Below, in pieces: positions 37,801 through 48,654 of a stretch of DNA of 64,000 bases; position 1 is the first letter of the stretch; every line of letters begins with the position of its first letter. The notes beneath the pieces were generated by a model. The model had not been told where the DNA came from and ran no database searches. It saw nothing but the letters and a program-made list of their open reading frames with translations. The stretch comes from Argopecten irradians. Its lineage: Eukaryota; Mollusca; Bivalvia; Pectinida; Pectinidae. The stretch covers positions 12,478,609-12,542,608 of the forward strand of contig NC_091149.1 in NCBI RefSeq assembly GCF_041381155.1. The letters run 5' to 3'. The translations under genes were made by a program, and so were the position numbers.

Positions 37801-40800
37801 TTCGACCAAATAAGTGCCCAGGGCGCTTAAGAAATTGAAGCAATTCAGGGGGCGCTTAATAGAAACAATTTTGGACTTGCCTTTCATAAAATTATTCTAA
37901 AAAGTAAGCCATGAATAAAGAAGAAATCAGTAAGAAAACCAAAACAGTTTTCATATTTTCAGTCTGCATTTAATTTGAAGTAAGTGAAATTGAAGCGCGA
38001 AAAAGGGAGTGGCACTTATAGTGATGAGGGGGGCGCTTATTGGGGTCGAAATTTACTGTATATCCGAGACACCTCTACTTACCATCGTATTTCTCTGGAT
38101 CCAGAGGTGGCCATTCAATATGTTCCTTTTTACGCCTTATTCGGATGATCACTATGGCAACAGTTGCCATGGCGATCGTTACAAAGCCACCCACTGCTAT
38201 CACAGCAATCTGCCAGGTCGTCAATTTGAATCCAGTTCCTGATCAAGAAATTATAGACAATGAAATATCAAAAATAACAGAAGTTTGATCCTTCTAAATT
38301 GTCTTATAATAATTGACAGATTGTTTAATGTGAAACTGATCAGTCTGAAGAATTTCACATACAAAAAGTACATGTAAATGTCACATGTAAACAGTTTATG
38401 TATATTCCAGTAATTATAATTAAGTATTACATAACAACTTCTAGTATATAAAAGTACATACAAGTGTGGCTTTTATTTTCAGACATGCCAGACCATTCTT
38501 GGAATTTGTTAAGATAGGTAGGGGGTCCTATAAGAGGACAGGGTATGTTCAAGGAACATGTGCATTGCTTTGGACATTTAACAGTCAATAATGATATTTT
38601 ACCAATTTTACAATTAACCAGTATACTTATATAACCTCGGAAATGAAAAAAAAAAAATCTAATCATTTCAATGTAAAACTCACCTGGCTGGAACTGCTGT
38701 AGTGTAATTGTTTTATTATCCCTACCAAAGTTATTTTTAGCCACACATGTATATTCACCAAGGTCTTCACTCTGCAATAGAACAAATAGTATACAATGGT
38801 TATAAAACAGTGATAGATTCTATTTCTCACTCTATATTATATGATCTCTCTACATCCTATGATCATACAGGAGAGATAGATTCTATTTCTCACTCCACAT
38901 TGTATGATCATACAGGAGAGATAGATTCTATTTCTCACTCCACATTGTATGATCATACAGGAGAGATAGATTCTATTTCCCACTCCACGTTGTATGATCA
39001 TACAGGAGAGAAAGATTCTATTTCTCACTCTACATTGTATGAGGAGATAGATTCTATTTCTCACTCCACGTTGTATGATCATACAGGAGAGAAAGATTCT
39101 ATTTCTCACTCTACATTGTACGAGGAGATAGATTCTATTTCTCACTCTACATTGCATGATCATACAGGAGAGATAGATTCTATTTCTCACTCCACATTGT
39201 ATGATCATACAGGAGAGATAGATTCTATTTCTCACTCTACATTGTATGAAGAGATAGATTCTATTTCTCACTCCACATTGTATGATCATACAGGAGAGAT
39301 AGATTCTATTTCTCACTCTACATTGCATGATCATACAGGAGAGATAGATTCTATTTCTCACTCCACATTGTATGATCATACAGGAGAGATAGATTCTATT
39401 TCTCACTCTACATTGTATGAAGAGATAGATTCTATTTCTCACTCTAGATTGTATGAAGAGATAGATTCTATTTCTCACTCCACATTGTATGATCATACAG
39501 GAGAGATAGATTCTATTTCTCACTCCACATTGTATGATCATACAGGAGAGATACATGTAGATTCTATTTCTCACTCTAGATTGTATGAAGAGATAGATTC
39601 TATTTCTCACTCCACATTGTATGATCATACAGGAGAGATAGATTCTATTTCTCACTCTACATTGTATGAAGAGATAGATTCTATTTCTCACTCTACATTG
39701 TATGGAGAGATAGATTCTATTTCTCACTCTACATTGTATGATCATACAGGAGAGATAGATTCTATTTCTCACTCTACATTGTATGATCAAACAGGACAGA
39801 TAGATTCTGTATCTCTATCAAACAGTAATGATAAATTCTATTTCTCTCTATACATTATATAGTTATAAAGGAGAGATAGATTCTGTTTCCCAATCTTACT
39901 TTACAAATGATAGATTCTATTTCTCACTCTACATTGTATGATCATACAGGTGAGAAAGAATCTAGTTCTTTATCTATCACACAGTAATGATAGATTCTGT
40001 TTCTCTTTCACACACTGATGACAGATTCTATTTCACAGTTTACATCACAGTGATTAATTCCTTTTTTCTAACTTTCTGTTTCTCAGATAGAATGTATTCT
40101 GTACTTACTGTGACATTTGTGATGTTGAGGACCAATTCCTTCCTGCCGTCAGGATGATCCAGACTGTCCCAGTAGTAATGAGAAGTGTCATCTAACTCAC
40201 TGCCATTCCGTGTCCATATTCTCTGTGTAAACTGATCAGAAACATCATCAAGTATAATATTCTTTTCTCTATTTTTTTGTGCAATATGATTGATAAACTG
40301 TATTAATGCAAGTTACCACAATCGCTAATATCTTATTTTATATACAGTTATGTATAGTTAACTTTTTCCATATTATGTAGTGAGCAACTTACCAGCATCC
40401 CTGATGAGCCGTCTGTCATTGTACAACTGATCTGGATGCTGTCTCCCAAAGAAACTACCTTGACCCCATTCACAGGAGAAGTTGCCACAATAACTGGTGC
40501 ATTTTCTGGATCATATGCTAAAAACAAAAGGATGTGTTAAGTTTTAATATAAAACACATATATTTATGTGTTGATACAGGCTCGATTTTCAAGTTTTTAG
40601 GTTTTACCAAAATTGCAATACATAACTAAATGAAAAGTGAATCCAACTGAAGAGCATTTTTCCTCTTATTACATTTAAGTCTAACAATAGAAAAGGATGA
40701 AAACTTTACGATTTACTGCTAGATTTTCCAAGCATTTGTACAGAATATCCCAGGGTAATCTCATCTACTAGAATTACTTCCCTTAGTTTCACTTGATCAG

Positions 40801-43290
40801 TACTGACGGAATGAAACGAACGGAATCAACCCTGGTACAAATGTAGATCAGAATGATTCAACAATGATTCCCAAAGGTGGATTGCTAGTTGAATTGTGTC
40901 ATGTGTGTATCCACACCCCATTCCCACCGACTAGCAATCCATCTTTGAGTAAAAAGTTCAAAACCTATGTGAGAACTGTAAAATATTTCTTTTTACCAAT
41001 TGCAATAGATGTACCATCTTTTTACTTACGGACGACGGTTTCGAATCCACTATATGAACAGGTGAGTCCCTCGTTATCTGTGATAGTGCAGGTGTAATTT
41101 CCCCCATCAGTATCCATTAGAGGCCAGATTTTCAGGACTTGGTCATCCATTTCAAAAAGAGCAGTGATGTTGTTAAGGATACTATAGTATTTAACTTTTA
41201 TGTATAAAAAAGTACCCAAAATATATTATGTAAAACTCCATCCACCTCAAACATGCTCAAGATTTCAAATGTTTCCTCTTTATTTAAAGATGCTCCACCG
41301 CCGACAGAGCATAAATGATACTCATTATTTGAACAATAATTGGTGTTTAATCGTGTATACATATGTCTAATTAACACAAAAAGTAATTCAAAATAATTCA
41401 TTTTGCTTTCGGTGCATGGGCAGTCAGTACTGCATTCCATATAGGACATAGTGCCACACAATTTTTTCGGGATGCAATTAATTATTTTTTATATTTTTAT
41501 CTTGAAGTAAAATTAGAAGGTCAAACTTTTCAATGGTGGTAATGGTGTAAAGTGAGTAACTTTTGTAACTGAAGAAAAATACTGAATCGTCTGCTCCTGT
41601 TTTTGGATAGAGAAAAATTACCATTTGCGGGCAGGGGGAGCATCTTTAATCTTTGATAAATCTGACAATAGATAAAATCTCTAAAACAAGAAAAATTCTA
41701 TGTAGCTTGCTAACCTAATTACGTTTGAGACCTGTATGCCGTATGATGTAGGGCCTAAGATCTTTAATCAAGCTCTCTCCTTTGAATTCCCCAAACCTAA
41801 TATAAGAATACAAGACTTTAGTTTTCATTGGTCTTTAAATTACAGGTAAGAGCTTGTTACATTCCTAACTCAGGTTACATTGATTCAAAAGACTCATGGA
41901 GGGAGAACCTTAGAGGTTAATAGGGTCCATAAATCTCGTTACTTCAGGTTTTCAACTTCCAGGTACATTCCAGAATCCTGGTGGCTTTAGTAACTAGCAA
42001 CAAGGATGCAGTGAGATATATCATGACACTTTAAAACCCATCAAAATTTCATTTCTCATGGTTAGTTAAAACCTGTGTATATAACCTGCTACACAGTTAT
42101 GACATCCTTGATACTCCAGGGGTTCCAATCACTTACAATCTCTACACCCCTGGACTATCTCATAGTAAAACTGGAGACAGCTCCCCACCCCCTGGGACAA
42201 CATTTATTTATGAATCTGAGCAAATCACAAGCCAGCAAAAAATTCCTTTAATACTACAGAGAGAGCGACTCTCTACTATAAAGCCACACAATCAACTCCA
42301 GTGTACCTTTATATGGCCCTTTTGATGTGCATCAAAGGACTAAATTACCTATTCTGTTCTGTTGCCTTCAATTTTACTATGAGATCATCCAGGGGTGTAG
42401 AAGTCGGAAGTGATCCCTGGAGTACCGAGTTTGGCGGTATGAAGAACCCTACAGGTTTTATACGTACAGCTTCATGCTTTCACACCATTTACCTTGTTAC
42501 ATAGCATAAACACAAATTCCCCATTTGTGGATCTAACTAGTGATGGGAATCGGTTGAAATTTTATGATCGATCATCATTTATTTTGTAACCAATCGATGA
42601 TCGATTAAAATCGATTATATTTGACCGCGAATGTTTTCCAGGAAAATTGTTCATTGCCATGTTCTCATCTCGCTTATGTTTTCGTATACTCTGAATGTTT
42701 ACATTACTACGTAGTGCTTATGCGTTCTTCAATTTGTTTAGAGGCTTGGTATTTGAAATGATTTGAGCAACAATTAATTAACACACACAAGCGATTGATT
42801 GTGACAAGTTTTCTATGACATTTCTTGCATGTTTTACTGACCGGCTAATTATACACTTTTGTTTACCATGATATCGGGCAATTCCGACAAAACTCGATTA
42901 CATATTTCTTAATCAATTAATTGGTCAAACACCCCAAACCAATGATGCTTGATGAAGTGGATTAATTGGAACACCACTAGCTCTAACTGTTACCGAATTC
43001 CCTAAAATAGACAAAGGATATCGGTCCGAAGGTTTGATGACTTCTCCATCTTTAATCCAGGTTACGTTGAAGCTTGGCGTCAGTGTGGTATTGACAGTAC
43101 ATGTAAACACTAACTGGCTGGACCCTCCGGCTGTGGCGGGACTATCCGGCCACCGAGGACTGGGGCTAAATCTTGGTCCCTTAGAGCGCAGACAATCACC
43201 AGAGATAGGGCTGTACGAGCTCCCCACAGGCGTCAGGTAGGGTAAACATACAAGGGAGATAACCAGTGTGAGTGGCACCATTCTTCTTTG
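34353..43290 (-). CDS. Ig-TM-TIR receptor (interleukin-1-receptor-like), nearly complete
   Basis: Single-pass receptor expected to sense a ligand with extracellular Ig folds and signal through TIR-TIR contacts with MyD88-type adaptors; that role is family knowledge. Nine coding exons are read on the minus strand: 43290-~42960, 41181-41030, 40517-40393, 40222-40109, 38771-38684, 38238-38083, 37223-37086, 35095-34959, 34808-34353. From exon 41181 onward every junction is GT/AG and the phases agree. Order: signal peptide (MVPLTLVISLVCLPYL), Ig fold 1 (Cys in FTC, Trp in VTWIKDG), half fold ending in GGNYTC, complete Ig fold (SIQISCT, IWTRNG, GEYTCVA), membrane segment followed by RIRRKK, TIR box 1 YDVFISYS, BB loop DFKDFVPG, box 3 HFWQRL, then a charged tail. 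Between 41181 and 42960 an exon appears to be missing. The TIR part is intact, so the gene is probably functional. IL1R/IL1RAPL-like names are possible; no exact orthologue is claimed. Confidence 0.87.
34959..35095 (-). CDS. Ig-TIR receptor exon: middle of the TIR domain
   Basis: 137 nt. It reads MAIAENVMDSIYKSRKTIVL, then MSKNFLRSMWGQFELQQAHN, the alpha-C/beta-D region typical of TIR domains (SxxFLxSxWCxxEL type, here with Gly in the usual Cys position). Acceptor TTCTGCAG, donor GTCAGTG. Confidence 0.9.
35607..36500. repeat. 32-bp minisatellite copied from the TIR exon/intron boundary
   Basis: About 27 units of GGTACAAAGTATGATATTAA plus AGGGAATTACCT or a variant. On the gene's strand this is CTTTGTACCAG|GTAATTCCC then TTTAATATCATA, the last 11 bases of the exon at 37086 with its donor and 21 intron bases. 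Partial units remain at 37056-37086. Confidence 0.95.
36507..36631. mobile_element. 125-bp hairpin element in the TIR intron
   Basis: Arms of 54 bp (GTTACACAGTTTGTTAGTGA, ATACGGAAAAATATTGGGTC, TAAAATAAAC) with about four mismatches and a loop of 17 bases. It sits at the right edge of the 32-bp array. Confidence 0.9.
37086..37223 (-). CDS. Ig-TIR receptor exon: TIR box 1 and BB loop
   Basis: 138 nt. It encodes EYDVFISYSSEDEDWV (box 1), KNKLFKELLSMGYNI and NIDFKDFVPG, the BB loop in which the Pro-Gly pair is conserved in IL-1R-type TIR domains. The donor CCAG|GTAATT and the adjoining coding bases are the source of the minisatellite at 35607-36500. Confidence 0.9.
37794..38060. mobile_element. 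TA-flanked MITE beside the transmembrane exon
   Basis: Left TACCGTATTCGACCAAATAA, right (inverted) GGCGCTTATTGGGGTCGAAA to TACTGTA: terminal repeats of about 27-30 bp with GGGCGCTTA subterminal words. It ends 22 bases from the donor of the exon at 38083. Non-coding. Confidence 0.85.
38083..38238 (-). CDS. Ig-TIR receptor exon: transmembrane segment and juxtamembrane region
   Basis: 156 nt, phase 1/1. A hydrophobic run (WQIAVIAVGGFVTIAMATVA, then IVII) is followed by the positive stop-transfer cluster RIRRKK and by WPPLDPEKYDG, a linker common before TIR domains. An inverted-repeat element ends 22 bases from its donor. Confidence 0.88.
38684..38771 (-). CDS. Ig-TIR receptor exon: F-G strands of the membrane-proximal Ig
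   Basis: Continues directly with SEDLGEYTCVAKNNFG, the canonical D-x-G-x-Y-x-C motif, and ends TITLQQFQP. Acceptor CTATTGCAG, donor GTGAGTTT, phase 1 out. A large minisatellite begins about 45 bases upstream of the acceptor. Confidence 0.88.
38815..39865. repeat. 45/30-bp minisatellite upstream of an Ig exon
   Basis: Units of GAGATAGATTCTATTTCTCA, CTCCACATTGTATGATCATA, CAGGA (45 bp) mixed with 30-bp units that lack TGATCATACAGGAGA or similar. Degenerate copies continue to about 40090. Long open frames on both strands result from units being multiples of 15. Confidence 0.95.
40109..40222 (-). CDS. Ig-TIR receptor exon: C-E strands of the membrane-proximal Ig
   Basis: 114 nt, 38 codons, phase 0 both ends. 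It holds the core Trp (RIWTRNGSEL) and the E strand ELVLNITNVT with a glycosylation sequon. Donor GTAAGTAC. Confidence 0.86.
40393..40517 (-). CDS. Ig-TIR receptor exon: A-B strands of the membrane-proximal Ig
   Basis: 125 nt, phase 1 in and phase 0 out. It reads YDPENAPVIVATSPVNGVKV, then GDSIQISCTM with the first Ig cysteine. Donor GTAAGTTG, acceptor TTTTTAG. Confidence 0.85.
40873..40948. mobile_element. Short hairpin in an Ig-TIR intron
   Basis: CAAAGGTGGATTGCTAGT and ACTAGCAATCCATCTTTG form 18-bp arms around a 40-base loop. Confidence 0.7.
41030..41181 (-). CDS. Ig-TIR receptor exon: second half of an Ig fold
   Basis: Encodes NNITALFEMDDQVLKIW, then the F-strand signature DTDGGNYTCT and a G strand. 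Acceptor ACTATAG, donor GTAAGTAAAA (phase 1). It needs a preceding exon in phase 2 carrying the first Cys; that exon was not identified. Two N-glycosylation sequons (NIT, NYT) are present. Confidence 0.8.
41288..41645. mobile_element. TTAA-type MITE family A, copy 5, in the Ig-TIR gene
   Basis: Starts AGATGCTCCACCGCCGACAG after TTAA and ends GGGAGCATCT before TTAA; the right terminal repeat carries mutations (GCGGGCAGGGGGAGC). It lies about 106 bp from the acceptor of the exon at 41181. Confidence 0.9.
42111..42425. mobile_element. Inverted-repeat element, family B copy 2
   Basis: Ends ATACTCCAGGGGTTCCAATC and GTGATCCCTGGAGTAC; inner arms TCTCATAGTAAAACTGG and CAATTTTACTATGAGAT. It lies in the first coding intron of the Ig-TIR receptor gene, opposite in orientation to copy 1. 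Confidence 0.75.
42960..43290 (-). CDS. Ig-TIR receptor exon: signal peptide and first Ig half
   Basis: The acceptor TTTTTAACCAG ends at 43291 and the ATG is at 43281-43279. A hydrophobic start is followed by a Ser/Pro-rich stretch, then LVFTCTVNTT (B strand Cys) and FNVTWIKDGEVI (C strand Trp). The Y-x-C half of this fold is not in the exon. The donor is unsure: GTAACAG after GGGAATTCG or GTGTTCC after GCTAGTG are both possible, so the left edge is approximate. Confidence 0.75.
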
Positions 43291-44752
43291 CTGGTTAAAA
43301 AAGGAAATTACTTTTCCTTTAACAAAATCATGCAGTTCTTGACATTCATAAGGAAAAATCAGTTCTTTCTGTGTCAAATTTGTATTCAGTTGTAGGAAAA
43401 GGTTTAATATCAAATAATTGTATGTTTTTAGCCTAGCTATAAAAAATACATCCCGAACTGATCAAGTATTATCGCGGAAATATGCAATTATCATAATAAT
43501 CTTTTCCCCGAGGAGTCCAGGTGATATAAAATATTCAGAAGTTGTACACAAATATGCAGATTCAATATATAATACCTGATATGTAACAATTTTTGTAATT
43601 AATTTGATGCAGAATAAAACACATATTATGCATTAAATAATGAAATGATACTTTAAAATGATATATTGTACATAAATCTTACACAATACCATATATAATA
43701 AGAGTTATCTCCCCTGAGGTAATTGATATATCTTTCATAAATGTCTAAGACGATACTAATTTGATTAACACAAAAAATCAGCCTTACACACCTTTTAATA
43801 TCTTGCCTAAGTCAGTTAATGGAGTGATATTCAATTCAGGCAGAAATCAATTGTTCCGTGAGGTGATAATAGAAACAGATTCCTAAAACTACAATTGAAT
43901 ATTAGAAATTAGAAAATAATTAAATCAGGTTAAACCATGGGTGTACTAAAAATGTCAAATAAATCAATTTAATCACTGAATAACGATTTTGAAAATTTGA
44001 TTGATTTGGGGGAAACAAAAAGGTCAAAACCATACATAGTCCTTTGGTTATTTTAATTGAAAACTTTTGTTTTCCATTATGGATTTCTATATTTTATTAA
44101 GTCTATCAATCATCTTCATTTACACGAATTAAAAAAAGACTAATTATATAGATATGTAACACATTCACAGAACTAGGCGTTCAAAAAAGAACGTTTCCAA
44201 AATAGGCATGTAAAACGAAACTACAATTAAAACAAATATTAAAGCCCCCAAATGGGCCCCATTTTCTGTTTGATTTGACCGAGGCCATAAAACGACACTG
44301 TCTATAATTGATCAGTTGACCTACAAGTATACCTGAAGGTCTCAGTTATTAAGCAACGCTATTCAACATTCTGTTAAAATTGTCCTTTTTCCTCTAAAAC
44401 ACATAAAAATAAAATATCAAAATAATTGGATTTTATATATTGACAATAATGGTGTTCACGCCCACAATATAATCAGCTGTTTCTGTTTTAGTAAATTATC
44501 TAATTTAGGAAAATATAATAACTTTTGCAGTGCACATTGAAGTGCTTTGTGTATGCATTTACATTAAACATATAAACCCTAAATGCAATACTATGTCAAT
44601 TTTGCCCCGATAACTTTATCAAAACACGTTGCTTTAACAGGCCTTTTATCTTTATAATACAACTGAACATGCACGTCCATACAAAAACTGAAAACGAAAC
44701 CAACAAATATCAAGAACTCGTGGACAGTATCAGCAAAAACTCGTGACCTTAC
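43291..44752 (-). other. First intron of the Ig-TIR gene (inferred)
   Basis: Bounded by the donor at 44752 and acceptor at 43291 on the minus strand. No other features seen. Confidence 0.35.
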
Positions 44753-44830
44753 CTGTTATCTGCTGGACGTTACTTCCTGCCAATTACACGAACACACGCA
44801 CTGTTGGTACAGGTTAACAGATCTAGTTGT
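44753..44830 (-). other. Probable 5'UTR exon of the Ig-TIR receptor gene
   Basis: On the minus strand CCAGCAGATAACAG is followed by GTAAGGTC at 44752, a strong donor with no coding frame, which can splice to the acceptor at 43291, 9 bases before the ATG. The right edge is a guess. Confidence 0.35.
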
Positions 44831-45298
44831 TTTCTACAAGCAGAACGATAGTCGATTTCTGAAAACCCATTTCGTGGAATACCCTCCACGCTCTAGTTGG
44901 TAGGGAAGGGCGATAACTCGTACAGTCACTGTAATCAATACACAAATCAAATATCCATGTTGCGGGCCTACTGTTGTGAACACAGGGCCTTTTATTGCCA
45001 AAATATCTCATACACGTCCTTGATTTATTCATATGTACGTGCACGTACTTTTGTGGCATATCAATATTTTGTTTTATAGTGGCAAAGGAAATTATATACA
45101 AGGAAATCGAAACGGCAGCGGATTTTTTTCTGGTTTGAAAACTATTGTATTTTTTTTAAAACGTGAAATGCCTGGAAAGATTTCTTATCTTAACGTTAAT
45201 TGTAAGATATGTTCTATCATAGGCAGGTTTTATTGTTTTTTTTTCGTCAATCATATAGCCACTATCAGTGAACAGATCCTGTCTTACAGTGTGTTGTG

Positions 45299-45328
45299 TT
45301 TTGTTTGTTTGTTTGTTTGTTTGTTTTT
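45299..45328. repeat. (GTTT)n microsatellite
   Basis: Six to seven GTTT units. Confidence 0.9.
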
Positions 45329-45329
45329 G

Positions 45330-45590
45330 CACTGTATACTGTATCGTTGTTAAATTTCACTGGTGTAAAATTTCGTGATTTCCTGTTTGAAACTTATTCG
45401 TGGAGGATTATTTTCGTGAAGTATCTTTGTAGGATTAGAAAACGTCCTTCATACGATAGATTTAATTATGTCAAATCATATAGATTTGATTAATTTCGTA
45501 AGGTATTAATTTTTGCGAATTTGAATGGATCTGCGAAATATGCATAATCAAACCCCCGCGAATATTAGCAATATTAGAATATACAGTACA
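45330..45590. mobile_element. Possible MITE with TACTGTAT ends
   Basis: Left GTATACTGTATCGTTG and right AGAATATACAGTAC; interior with repeated TTTCGTGA and GCGAA words in both orientations. The ends are short, so this is tentative. Confidence 0.45.
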
Positions 45591-45938
45591 TAGTCAAGAC
45601 AGTAATCGCTTGGAGTTTTTTGGATAATTTTATTTTTTTTTGTCTTTTGTGGATCATTCTACAGGCGCATTCCATGCTACACGCTCCTTGCGATTGTGTG
45701 TGGAGCTCTTGCCTATTTTATAGTTTTTTAGTGGGTTATATCTAAGAAGAAGAGCATATACTGTCAGAAATACTAAACAGTAGGTACACCTCGTCCGATC
45801 ACACTACAGAACCGATCGAGAGTCTTCAGACCAGTGAGGACACGAGGCGGTGACAAGGGAGATGTTAGACAGAAAAATGTCAGTGAGGGGGAAAAAGGGA
45901 AAGAAAAAATAGCATCAACCACCGATTAACGACGCGCG

Positions 45939-45962
45939 CGCAAAAAAAAAAAAAAAAAAAAA
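45939..45962. repeat. GCGCGC followed by poly-A
   Basis: A CG-alternating stretch followed by about 18-20 A and then GCGCG again. Confidence 0.85.
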
Positions 45963-46586
45963 TGCGCGTTGTAAATTAGGCTTGTGCATCAACAATATGG
46001 TCACTTTTTTAAGCTATCACGCACCTCCAATGCCCTACACGCAGAACACCAAACCGATGTTATTTCGCGAAGTTTAATTTATGTGACGTATGCGAGGTGA
46101 GAATGTTTTGTCATATATGGTTAAAGCAGTATTTAAATCTCAAGTACTTTTCAGTGCATTTTTGTGTCGTACAGAATGTCTTACCAAAGATATCAAGCAG
46201 GACACCTGTCACATTTTTTTGAGAATTAGTCAGCTCTCTTTCAATCACATTCATAAAAAGATATATAACATTGTTTTGTTCTGTTGTCCATGTAAATACA
46301 ACATTTTTTTTTGTACAAAATATACATGATTATATATTTAAATATTTTGCATAATAATGTTGATATTGAAAATTAAGCTATCGTTCAATTCGTTCTGTCG
46401 TGTAGATTTTGTCACTAGACTACGAGACTAGACTGGGTTTGTGTCACCAAATCATGTGTAGTCTACACTCCTTATGTGACACTATCCAGATCTTACATGT
46501 GTTTAACAGCGCCTGAGGAGTGGACGCCCCAAACAATAGTTTGCTGATGAAATTCCGCCATTGTCACGAGAAACTGTGGAGCAGTG

Positions 46587-46710
46587 ATGTCGTATAACCT
46601 GGAAACGAAGGGCTATCTGCCTTGGCCAAAAATGGACAGAAAGGACATCGTCTTGGCGGTCTTATCAACGGTGGTTTGTATCCTTAGTATCGGCGTGATC
46701 TATGCTATAG
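46587..46710 (+). CDS. C4-like locus exon 1: cytoplasmic tail and membrane anchor
   Basis: Starts MSYNLETKGYLPWPKM; 18 mostly polar residues then a hydrophobic run (IVLAVLSTVVCILSIGVIYA), which fits a type II signal anchor. Donor G|GTAAAT leaves phase 1. The ATG is the first in frame with the anchor. Confidence 0.6.
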
Positions 46711-47817
46711 GTAAATTATGAAAATAATAATTAACTTACATAATATATAATAACGATAATAATATATATTTTATTTTTAGTGTCATTCATTTAAAATACA
46801 TACAGAATATACATGAAAAATGTCTGGGCAGAATCGAATATATCAAGAAATCTCAACAATGTCTTGGGCTAAAGTGTGGTAAGAGCTTCGCCTCGCTGCA
46901 CTTTACGGTCACCGAGTTCACGACATGTGGCCGTGTACAAATTCTTTATGTTATTAATACGAATGAAATAAAATTAACTCCTGAAATTTTACTTTGTATG
47001 TCATGTTTATTTTACACATTGAACTTTTTGTCCCTTCAGCGGATTCATAATTCTTCATACCTTACACGCATGCCTAAAATACTTTTCTTTTTATTGAATA
47101 AGTACGTAACTACATTTCGGTTTTTTATTTACTGTTTAAAAATCATAGAATATATTCTTATTGCGTCCATTAGGGATTGGATTTTCGTTTTTAATTTAAC
47201 CTGCTTGTTATACTTCCTCTAAGAATATATTTATTAAACTCATGTTAAAATTGATATTGTTAACCAGGGCAAATTCAATATGATATTATCACGAAATCCA
47301 ATCCCCTACACTAAACCATATAAACTCGTCAAAGGTTAGTCGGTCAAAGTGGGAGGAGAATACAAGTTTTATAACGTGTTTGATAATTGATCAAACTTTT
47401 AAATATATATTTCAATGTTTGAGCTAAAAGTAAATATATAGCCTAATGTCCGCAATAGTGTGAAACCGTTTATTTGCTCCGCTGACGCACGCTTACACAC
47501 TAAAATTGATCGAATTTTTCAAAAGAGCACCAATCATCGATAGATGAAACAAATTCACCTTGTGTTCGATGGATACAAAATCGTCGACCTGTAATTATAA
47601 AATTAAATACTCAAAGAACGACAATAGATAATGTTTATAACATCTATCAGAGGTGTCTCACACCCTTTTGCATCGTAGGACGAAAAAAATGTTTACATTT
47701 GTCAACCACTGTTAATTTATTGAATCATATATAGTAGTAAATATTGCGGAAATAAGTAAACAAAGCCGCCAAATCATTTTCCTTATAAGGTCAAAAGAAA
47801 AAATTTTTGATTTAATA

Positions 47818-48060
47818 TTTTGTTTGTTTGTTTGATTATTTAACGTCCTATCAACAGCTATGGTCATGTAAGGACGGCCTCCTATGTATGCGGTGTGTCG
47901 CGTGTATGTGGTGCGAGGTGCGTGTTTTGGGAGACTGCGGCATATTCATGTGTCTTCTTGTATAGTGGTTCTGTTGCCCTTTTTATAGTGACATATCACT
48001 GAAGCATGCCACCGAAGACACCAAGCAACACACCCCACCTAGTCACATTTTGTCTCTTAA
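47818..48060 (-). mobile_element. SINE-like repeat (third family)
   Basis: GTTTGATTATTTAACGTCCT, ATGGTCATGTAAGGACGGCC and GCATGCCACCGAAGACACCA, AGCAACACACCCCACCTAGT. The ATTTAACGTCC..CATGTAAGGA end resembles the tail of SINE-2 (TTTAACGTC..CATGTAAGGA), so a shared 3' end is likely. Confidence 0.65.
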
Positions 48061-48654
48061 TAAGGATTACTTCATGCATAAAGGACAGATTAATTTTTGT
48101 AAAATTCTTCTCCATTTCATTTATGATAAATAAATGAATAAAGAAAAAAAAATTCTCAAACAAAATAGAACTGAAGGAAAAAACTGATTTGGTCATTTTC
48201 GTGTTTTTTGTAGGAAACTAATAATAACATATAACTTCTAAAAAATCTGTAACTTTCATTCGCCAATATCAAGAACTATAAAATCTTATGAGATACGAAC
48301 CATTAAGGTAATGTTTGTTTGAATTTTAAGGTACACATTGTGTAACATCAACATTATCGATGTATGTTTACAACTGATGTTTCCGTCCTCTCCATCACGA
48401 ATTCTGTCAGAGTTTTTCCACCGAAGTCAACATTATGCCGATAGCCATGTTAATACGCCATCTGTGTAATGTCATATAAGATTTTAGTTTAAAAACGATA
48501 ATCGACGCGGAAACTCATCTAGGCATTTGTCACGAATGCATTCACGATAAAAAATGTAGCCAAGGAGTGGGTTTCCAACAAATTATTGAAGGAATATATT
48601 TTTATTTTGTTGAAGTTGTTTATAAGGGTATAATGATAATGGGCTTATAATGAT

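Larger units (their letters stand above)
44831..46586. other. Divergent spacer between the Ig-TIR gene and the C4-like locus
   Basis: The two loci are transcribed away from each other. Contains low-complexity runs and a possible MITE. No promoter motif can be assigned. Confidence 0.4.

Noticed and set aside
38747-39862. 371- and 317-codon frames on opposite strands
   Set aside because: Both come from the 45/30-bp array in an intron of the receptor gene.
45940-46000. CpG-rich GCGCGC stretch as a promoter
   Set aside because: Only a few bases long and linked to a poly-A run; not enough to call a promoter.
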